A DNA stretch of 64,000 bases from JBNGOQ01 sp050589645 (GTDB lineage Bacteria; Bacteroidota; Bacteroidia; Flavobacteriales; Flavobacteriaceae). Below are positions 57,859-64,000 of the stretch, one piece after another. The stretch covers positions 454,444-518,443 of the forward strand of contig NZ_JBNGOQ010000005.1 in NCBI RefSeq assembly GCF_050589645.1, read 5' to 3'. Numbering within the stretch: the stretch's first letter is position 1; every line of letters begins with the position of its first letter. Position numbers and translations under genes: made by a program. The notes below the pieces were generated by a model. That model did not search any database and was not told where the DNA came from. It saw nothing but the letters and a program-made list of their open reading frames with translations.

Positions 57859-60800
57859 CTATTTGGCAACCACAAAACGTTTTTGCACGGATTCTCCCAA
57901 AACCGGGTTTTCCATGGTTAGGAGGTAGGTGCCGTTGGATAGGATATCCAATGCTTGCCAAGTATAGGTGTTGTCCACCACTTCCACCTGTTGTTCCAAC
58001 ATTAACTGCCCGGACATATTGTACAATGCTAGGAAAAAGGTGCCGTTGCTCAACCCGTCAATGGTCAGGTCCGTGTCGGTACTTCTGAAGGGCACAGGGT
58101 AAAGCACCACGGAACGATCTTGAATGGTACCTTGGGCTGTAACCTCCAAATTGGCAAGGGCGCCGGTTTCCACCGATCCTATTCCCACCAAAAATATCTC
58201 ATCCTCTTCCCTTTGGTCATCCTGTACCAGAGCGACCTCCAGAATAGTTTCGGTCTCCCCGGCCAGCAGGGTAACTTCTTGGATGGAACTTGTATCGTAA
58301 TCCCCGTCTGTTGTGGTCTGGTTGGTAAATTCAGGGGTAAAGCGTATATCCTCTGTGGATGGTTTATCCAAAGTCACCACAAAACGCAGTACATCCCCTT
58401 CAATACCTTCGGCATCCGATATGCTTATGCTTGGTGGTGCATCCGGAGCGTCGTCGTTGTCGAGTAGGGTAACCGTCCCTCGATCCTTGGAGATGGATAC
58501 GGCCCCATTTGTTATATTGTCGAGGTCTACGAAAAAAACTTCCGTGTCCTCCAAAAGAACATCGTCTATGGTGCCCAGCGTTATTTCCTGTTGCTCACCG
58601 GAGGTTCCATTAAAGCTAAGTGTCCCGCTGTTCGCGTCGTAATCGGACCCCGCCAATGCAGAGTCGTCCACCGTTGCGTAGTCCACGCTAAACCCGCCAG
58701 AGGCGCTGTTGGTAAGCGTCACCGTCAAGATTACGGCTTGTCCTTCGGTTACGGAGACATCGTCAATGCGAAGCGATGGTCCGGTAGTGTCATTGTCTGT
58801 TAGTGTAACCGTGGCCTGTGGATCGGGTAAGGTTACAGGGGCACCGGCCACATTGCTTAAGGTCACAAAAAATTGCTCAACACTTTCGGTATTACTATCA
58901 TCAATGGTACTAATGGTTATTTGCTGTGTTTCCCCGGCCGTTCCGGCAAAACTCAAAGACCCCGAGTTTGCCGTGTAATCGGATCCGGATTGGGCCGTAT
59001 TGTTTGCTGTAGCATAATCCACTGTAAATCCGCTGGCAACATCCCTATCCAAGGTAACGGTTAAAATGGCGTTTTCCCCTTCGGTAACGGAAACATTGTT
59101 AAGGGTAAGGGATGCGGTATCATTATCTTCAATAGTAGCTAAACCTTGCCCGTCTTGTATGATAATTGCCTCGCCGGTAAGGTTGGACAGGTTCATATAG
59201 AACTGCTCTGTTTGTTCTGCCAGGGTATCGTCTGTAGTACCCACGTTGATGGTTTGGATTTCACCAGAAAAACCCGAAAAATTTAAGGTTCCATTGGTGT
59301 TGGCAAAGTCGGACCCGGCGATTGCTGTACTATTGGACGTAGCATAGTCAACGCTGAAACCGCTGCTAACGGAATTGGTTAGAGTAACCGAAAAGACCAC
59401 GGCTTCACCTTCCGTAACCGTTGGGTCACTGATTGTGATGCTTGCTGTATCATTGTCGGTAATCGTACCCCTTCCTTGAGCTCCGGAGATATTTACCGTG
59501 GCGCCTACCAAATTGCTGATATTCACAAAAAACTGCTCTGTATCCTCAACGGTACTGTCATCGGTGATATTGATGCTTATTTGCTGTGTTTCCCCTGCCG
59601 TACCATTAAAGGTAAGCGTGCCGGTTGCCGCCTCGTAGTCCGAGGGCTCAACCGCGCTGTCATCGGCGGTGGAATAATCTATGGTGAATCCGCTACCTGC
59701 GTCATTGGTCAAGGTCACCATAAATATGGCGGTACCCCCTGTTTCCATTACGGACACATTGTTGACGAAGATGTTGGCAGAATCGCCGTCATTCAGGGTT
59801 GCGGTTCCCTGGGCATCAGCCAGTGTTACTCCCGAGGTGGGGTTGCTGAGGTTCACAAAAAATTGTTCGTTGCTCTCCACTAGTGCATCATCCAGTGTTG
59901 CAATGGTAAGTTGTTGGGTTTCCCCGGCGCTTCCCATAAAGTTGATACTGCCATTCTGGGAGGTGAAATCTAGCCCGGCAAGGGCGGTATCTTCCTGGGT
60001 GGCATAGTCTACGCTAAAGCCTCCATCGACCGCATTGTTTAGGGAAATGGTAAAAACGGCGTCACCTCCTTCGAGCAAGACCACGTCATCAATCGATATG
60101 GAAGCGGAATCATTGTCGTTGATCGTTGCCGCACCTTGGGTATCGCTAAGGGTTATTGAAGCTGATAGTGTACCGGCGATATTACTGAGATTTACAAAAA
60201 ACTGCTCATCCACTTCCACCACCAGGTCATCAACAGTTGAAATGCTCAGCTGCCTGGTTTCCCCGGCTGTTCCTGAGAACGACACGGTCCCCGATTCTGA
60301 AAGGTAGTCCGATCCCGCATTGGCAGCATCGTCCTGGGTGACATAATCCACAGAAAACCCGCCATCTACCGCATTGGTAAGGCTGATACTAAAGGTTGCA
60401 TTACCACCTTCCGTTACCGTTATGTCGTTGATCGATAGTGCCGAGGTATCGGTATCGGTAATGCTGATGGTCCCTTGTCCGTCCGAAATGTCGACCGAAG
60501 CACCGACTACGTTTTCGATATTTACAAAGAACTGCTCTTCGCTCTCTACGATTAAATCGTCAATGGTACCAATGGTAATTTGCTGCGTTTCCCCGGCAAG
60601 GCCATTGAAATTTAGGGTTCCACTATCCGCTGTATAATCCGCTCCACTGGTAGCGGTGCTGTTTTGTGTACTGAAATCTATGCTGAAGGGAGCAGCGGTA
60701 GCATCGTCGAGCGTCACCACCAATACCGCATCGGAGCCTTCCGAAACGGTAACATTGTTTATGGAAATGATCGAAGCTACATCGTTATCCGTTATGGTGG

Positions 60801-63270
60801 CTGTAGCCGTGGGGTCATCAATCGTTATTGCCTCGCTGGGATTGCTCAGGGTTAGCGTGAATTGCTCATTGTTCTCTACAAAAGCGTCATCCAAGGTAGT
60901 AATGGTAATCGTCTGATCTTCACCAGCACTTCCGCTAAACGTTAGGGTTCCCGAGTCTGTGGTGTAATCGGATCCGTCCAAGGCGGAACCATCGGACGTG
61001 GCAAAATCCACCGTAAAACCTCCGGGAACTTCCTTGTCCAAGCTTACCGTAAAAATAGCATCATCACCTTCCGATATGGTAATATCAGCGATGGAAATAC
61101 TGGGTGGATTGTCGTTGTCGGTGATGGTAACCACCCCCTGGCTATCCGCGATGGTTACACTAGCCGTAGCATTGCTCAGGTTTACAAAAAAAAACTCATC
61201 GTTTTCCGAATCCGTGTCATCCGTAGTGCTAATGGTAATTTGTTGCTGTTCACCAGCTGTACCGCTGAAGGTGAGCGTACCGGTATCGGCCGTGTAATCT
61301 GTTCCATCTTCTGCGGTATCGTCTTGGGTGGCATAGTCTACGGTAAAACCTCCCGATACTGCTGTGTCCAAGGTAACCGTTAAGGTTGCCTGGCCACCTT
61401 CTGCCACGGTAACATTGTCTATTGAAATACTAGCACCATCCGCTTGCGTATTCTCTATTAGTGCTAACCAATCGCTTGATGTATTGTTGGGTGGAGTGCC
61501 TATATTTTTGTTACCGCCGGTAGCCACTACGCTAGTTATGGATCCATTTTGCAATGAACCCCCACTTCTGGGATCATACCATCTTATAGTATAGGTATCC
61601 CCCGAGTTTCCCAAGTCTATTGAATTTGAGACACTTGCATCTGGTGTATACACTACATAAACATCATTTATCTTTGCGAAGCAATAGGCTTCGGGATCTG
61701 TAACCAAGGTATCATCACCCGCCATCTCAGTAAAAGGAAGATGGGTGTTGAAAAAATCCAAAGCATGTTTGGCATCGTCCCATTTTACGTCTCTACTTCT
61801 CCAGTCCGCTCCGTCCAAATCCTTGACGCCAGTACTAGCACCGAAATAGTATTCTACACCCCAACCTCCGGCCATAAGCGTGCCATAGAGGATTTCGTCA
61901 CGCACGGTTTCCCTGTTATCCGGAACTGTTCCACGATCTCCTGAATAAGTCGCATCTGTGGCAACTCCAACGGTGGGAAGGCCTTGTTCGTCATTCGCAA
62001 CCACCCACTGTTTCCCTGCCGCGGCCGAGGCATCTATCCATTGTTTTATTTCATCATGCGTCAGAACATCCTGAATTTGTAGGGATACCCCAGTCATTTC
62101 CGAGGCACTTCCCAAGAGAGGCGTATACTTTAATATTTGGTCGTTAGGTTTGGTATGTAGTACTATTAAATGATCATAGGGGTCTATATCCCTGATATAT
62201 TGCATCATATCTACCACCTGTGCCGTGGTTTGGGTATTTTCCTCGCCTATATTCCAATTCAGGGCAAGATGATGGCCAAAACGGGCTATGAGCTCTCGGC
62301 AATATAACTTTCTAGTAGTGCCCAAAGCCCCACCATCCATCAGTTGATCATTCTCTTCTTCCTGCAATTTGAAGTGTAGGAACATTCCCTTTTCTTGCCC
62401 ATGAAGAAACACAATCTCCCATTGCGCCAACTTGGAGACGTCATAGCGGCGACGTTCATCTATATCATTGGCCGTATTATCAAAAACATCGAGATACCCA
62501 CCTTTCCAAGGCCAAACATCCTTACCATCTCCTAAAACATTCATGGGAAGAAAAGAAAAGGAATTCATGCCTTTGCCGGATAAATAATTGATTGCTCCAA
62601 TCAAATTTCTTCCTTTTGTCCCTTGCCATTGGGGATCACCAGATACCCAATCTCCGCTATGGGCCGACCAGTCATAGAAAGCTGTGGTATTGTCAAAATC
62701 CGAAAAAGCCAATAAATTTTCCGGAGAATCTGCCCCAGCCTTCAGAAAAGCCTCTCCGGTTTCCGTAAATTTAGGGTACCGCGTTCCGTCATACATCAGT
62801 CTTCCTTTTGCCCTAAGATCTATTCCCGTTTTGTCATTTCCTGTAACGGTAAAATTTCCAGATTGTCCATCAATGGAACCCGCGCTACCATCTGATGGAG
62901 AAGCGGGATAGGTCACGGCAACGTTGGAACCTTCCCTAAAGGAGGCTGAAAAGGTCCATACACCTGTCTCATTTGGAGAAAAATTTACTTGCCATTTGTT
63001 GCCACTGGTTGCACTCGTTTCTGCTGCATTTCCATCTGCAGCGAAATAACCGGGCACTACATAGGTTTGAGCGCTGGGGCTTATAAATGTAACATCGAGT
63101 CTTCTATCAAGGAAGGGGTTGGGTGTTCCATCTTCATTGTAAGTACTGTCATCAGTAAATTCTATGGTGATTTTGTGCCATTTTTTTTGTTCACCGCTTA
63201 CAACTGGACTCTGTCCTTCTACCAAAAAAAGCGATAGTAGGGTAAGGACCAAAAAAAAGGATCGAAGCAT
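57859..63270 (-). CDS. Giant secreted DUF5060/glycosidase-like protein with ten Calx-beta repeats and T9SS sorting domain
   Basis: 1803 residues. Signal peptide (1-19, LFLVEGQ). A DUF5060-like beta-sandwich (about 22-145; KWHKITIEFTDDSTYNEDG) is followed by a TIM-barrel-like glycosidase region (about 150-520), including LNWNIGEENTQTTAQVVDM, a likely active-site Glu segment, and GGWGVEYYFGA. A small beta-domain (about 525-600; YTIRWYDPRSGG) resembles the putative collagen-binding domain of such enzymes. Nine regular Calx-beta repeats (about 613-1605; V-x-EG start, DxxDYT, then TITDND end) and one divergent copy (about 1608-1725) follow. The last 75 residues are a type A T9SS sorting domain (YPVPF onward). 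Likely a surface or secreted polysaccharide-active enzyme; substrate unknown. Confidence 0.85.
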   Translation of the reverse strand: MLRSFFLVLTLLSLFLVEGQSPVVSGEQKKWHKITIEFTDDSTYNEDGTPNPFLDRRLDVTFISPSAQTYVVPGYFAADGNAAETSATSGNKWQVNFSPNETGVWTFSASFREGSNVAVTYPASPSDGSAGSIDGQSGNFTVTGNDKTGIDLRAKGRLMYDGTRYPKFTETGEAFLKAGADSPENLLAFSDFDNTTAFYDWSAHSGDWVSGDPQWQGTKGRNLIGAINYLSGKGMNSFSFLPMNVLGDGKDVWPWKGGYLDVFDNTANDIDERRRYDVSKLAQWEIVFLHGQEKGMFLHFKLQEEENDQLMDGGALGTTRKLYCRELIARFGHHLALNWNIGEENTQTTAQVVDMMQYIRDIDPYDHLIVLHTKPNDQILKYTPLLGSASEMTGVSLQIQDVLTHDEIKQWIDASAAAGKQWVVANDEQGLPTVGVATDATYSGDRGTVPDNRETVRDEILYGTLMAGGWGVEYYFGASTGVKDLDGADWRSRDVKWDDAKHALDFFNTHLPFTEMAGDDTLVTDPEAYCFAKINDVYVVYTPDASVSNSIDLGNSGDTYTIRWYDPRSGGSLQNGSITSVVATGGNKNIGTPPNNTSSDWLALIENTQADGASISIDNVTVAEGGQATLTVTLDTAVSGGFTVDYATQDDTAEDGTDYTADTGTLTFSGTAGEQQQITISTTDDTDSENDEFFFVNLSNATASVTIADSQGVVTITDNDNPPSISIADITISEGDDAIFTVSLDKEVPGGFTVDFATSDGSALDGSDYTTDSGTLTFSGSAGEDQTITITTLDDAFVENNEQFTLTLSNPSEAITIDDPTATATITDNDVASIISINNVTVSEGSDAVLVVTLDDATAAPFSIDFSTQNSTATSGADYTADSGTLNFNGLAGETQQITIGTIDDLIVESEEQFFVNIENVVGASVDISDGQGTISITDTDTSALSINDITVTEGGNATFSISLTNAVDGGFSVDYVTQDDAANAGSDYLSESGTVSFSGTAGETRQLSISTVDDLVVEVDEQFFVNLSNIAGTLSASITLSDTQGAATINDNDSASISIDDVVLLEGGDAVFTISLNNAVDGGFSVDYATQEDTALAGLDFTSQNGSINFMGSAGETQQLTIATLDDALVESNEQFFVNLSNPTSGVTLADAQGTATLNDGDSANIFVNNVSVMETGGTAIFMVTLTNDAGSGFTIDYSTADDSAVEPSDYEAATGTLTFNGTAGETQQISINITDDSTVEDTEQFFVNISNLVGATVNISGAQGRGTITDNDTASITISDPTVTEGEAVVFSVTLTNSVSSGFSVDYATSNSTAIAGSDFANTNGTLNFSGFSGEIQTINVGTTDDTLAEQTEQFYMNLSNLTGEAIIIQDGQGLATIEDNDTASLTLNNVSVTEGENAILTVTLDRDVASGFTVDYATANNTAQSGSDYTANSGSLSFAGTAGETQQITISTIDDSNTESVEQFFVTLSNVAGAPVTLPDPQATVTLTDNDTTGPSLRIDDVSVTEGQAVILTVTLTNSASGGFSVDYATVDDSALAGSDYDANSGTLSFNGTSGEQQEITLGTIDDVLLEDTEVFFVDLDNITNGAVSISKDRGTVTLLDNDDAPDAPPSISISDAEGIEGDVLRFVVTLDKPSTEDIRFTPEFTNQTTTDGDYDTSSIQEVTLLAGETETILEVALVQDDQREEDEIFLVGIGSVETGALANLEVTAQGTIQDRSVVLYPVPFRSTDTDLTIDGLSNGTFFLALYNMSGQLMLEQQVEVVDNTYTWQALDILSNGTYLLTMENPVLGESVQKRFVVAK
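58130..61430 (-). repeat. Tandem Calx-beta coding repeats (about 330-base units)
   Basis: Ten units within the giant secreted protein. Recurring elements per unit: S-[IL]-x-[IV]-[DN]-[DN]-V-x-V-x-EG at the start, G-F-[ST]-V-D-Y-A-T, G-x-L-x-F-x-G-x-[AS]-G-E in the middle, D-D-x-x-E-x-x-E-x-F-[FV]-V near the end. DNA copies such as the TGCTGTGTTTCCCC phrase recur almost unchanged, so recombination between units is possible. Calx-beta motifs bind Ca2+. Confidence 0.85.
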
Positions 63271-63553
63271 AAGATTGGGGTTTGGTTTTACTCAATTACA
63301 GGTACATACGTACAAATAACCGCATTTAGACGATGAAAAAGTGAAAATTATCGAATATTTGCCCATTTATTACGTATTTACGTACACTTATGCTATAAAA
63401 ACTCCACTTATGCCCCCAATATTGTATTGCTAACTAGTTTTCAAGGGTATAGGTCCCCATTACGGTTTCCTATACCCTTGATTCTTATTTTATTCGGATT
63501 TACGGTTCAGCTAAAATTCTGTAATCCGCAATGTATTTTCCGGCTGCTCCATT
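63271..63553. other. Spacer between the two T9SS cargo genes
   Basis: 283 bases, A/T rich next to the giant gene, with several TACGTA/GTACGT segments and a perfect long hairpin at 63442-63480. No exact TAnnTTTG box was found for the giant gene. Confidence 0.5.
63442..63480 (-). terminator. Perfect 12-bp stem hairpin after the partial T9SS gene
   Basis: CAAGGGTATAGG (63442-63453) pairs perfectly with CCTATACCCTTG (63469-63480) across a 15-base loop. It lies 74 bases past the stop of the minus-strand cargo gene. No T tract follows on the minus strand (AAAAC follows), so it may be a rho-independent terminator of weak form or an RNA-stability element. Confidence 0.5.
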
Positions 63554-64000
63554 TTAATTGTTTACAACAATCTTTTGCATTTTCACCACGCCCTTGACGT
63601 TCGTAGTCTTAAGTACGTATGTGCCGTTTTCCAATCCGATTAAGGACAAACGATAACTTCCGTTGGCTACTTTGATTTTTTCCGCATTCCTGCTTTTGAT
63701 CAGTCGACCACTAAAATCGTACAAACTAATGTCCTCAAGATTACTGGAAGATCTGCTTGTGGTTATATACAACTCTATCGAGGCCGGGTTAGGATAGATA
63801 CGAACCTCATCATTTACGATTAGATTATCATCGAGTAAAGCATCTGTTTGTAGGGCTAGAATAGGTTCAGAATTCCCACTGGAACGGGCTGAAGAACTTC
63901 CTCCTCCAACAGATTGGGCCCCAAGAACTTCAATGGCGTTGACCAAGGGGTTTTCCACGACATGCCCGAAGGCGATGTTGAGCACGCCGTCGCTCACCGT
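63554..64000 (-). CDS. T9SS type A sorting domain protein, 3' part only (malectin-like end)
   Basis: The frame is open to the window edge, so the gene starts outside; the GTG at 63997 is not the real start. The visible 149 residues begin with SDGVLNIAFGHVVENPLVNAIEVL, a pattern typical of the last strand of malectin/CBM57-like domains. A Gly/Ser-rich linker follows (about 30-60), then a type A sorting domain (VRIYPNPASIELYI, then DISLYDFSGRLIKS and GTYVLKTTNVKG) ending VVNN. It is probably a secreted multidomain carbohydrate-binding protein or enzyme. It is oriented with the giant Calx-beta gene. Confidence 0.8.
   Translation of the reverse strand, partial: TVSDGVLNIAFGHVVENPLVNAIEVLGAQSVGGGSSSARSSGNSEPILALQTDALLDDNLIVNDEVRIYPNPASIELYITTSRSSSNLEDISLYDFSGRLIKSRNAEKIKVANGSYRLSLIGLENGTYVLKTTNVKGVVKMQKIVVNN

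Noticed and set aside
1..64000. tRNA, rRNA, CRISPR arrays, insertion sequences, integrases or phage genes
   Set aside because: Gaps between genes were read on both strands and none of these features was recognisable. Known riboswitch classes were not recognised either, though covariance-model searches were not possible.

Overview
The window comes from the chromosome of a marine-type Bacteroidota, most likely a Flavobacteriaceae (Muricauda/Maribacter/Zobellia-like habit; genus not determinable here). The evidence is a SusC/SusD pair, two proteins with type IX secretion C-terminal sorting domains, bacillithiol synthase BshA, several TAnnTTTG promoter boxes, A/T-rich leaders without strong Shine-Dalgarno sequences, and frequent TTG start codons. 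No tRNA, rRNA, CRISPR array, transposase or phage gene was seen.

Region 1 (1-19.6 kb) is a carbohydrate-utilisation locus. It holds a GH9 glucanase (5' end outside the window), a DUF255/YyaL lipoprotein, a GH26 lipoprotein, a large VCBS/ASPIC-UnbV lipoprotein, SusD, SusC, a divergent AraC-type regulator, a GMC oxidoreductase with its Gluconate_2-dh_3 partner, a cytoplasmic GH1 and a VanX-like dipeptidase. GH9 + GH26 + GH1 suggest a beta-1,4 or mixed-linkage glucan, or a (gluco)mannan. A strong terminator lies between susD and the VCBS/GH26 pair, and palindromes lie just upstream of the predicted susC promoter.

Region 2 (19.6-46.3 kb) is core metabolism and envelope biogenesis. It contains a THUMP-like methyltransferase, an AI-2E family protein, DUF4159, DUF1223, rsmE, a TfoX-like gene and tsaD, divergent from tamB. 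Then come pfkA, gap and a BadF-type kinase; ridA and lptD; an operon of amidase, MlaD and two Fe-S electron-transfer proteins; a GH3-serine hydrolase fusion; bshA; and a PrcB-like lipoprotein.

Region 3 (46.3-57.7 kb) is the most unusual part. Six paralogous acetyltransf_6/FemAB-like GNAT proteins are clustered here. Five lie in one minus-strand run behind an MBOAT O-acyltransferase and an SGNH/DltD-like membrane protein. The sixth is convergent, with an OmpA-family gene. Five of the six share a C-terminal module with a YDFLY-type motif. This looks like an uncharacterised envelope or exopolysaccharide acylation system.

Region 4 (57.8-64 kb) has a giant secreted DUF5060/glycosidase-like protein with ten Calx-beta repeats and a T9SS sorting domain, then the 3' part of a second T9SS cargo gene that begins outside the window.
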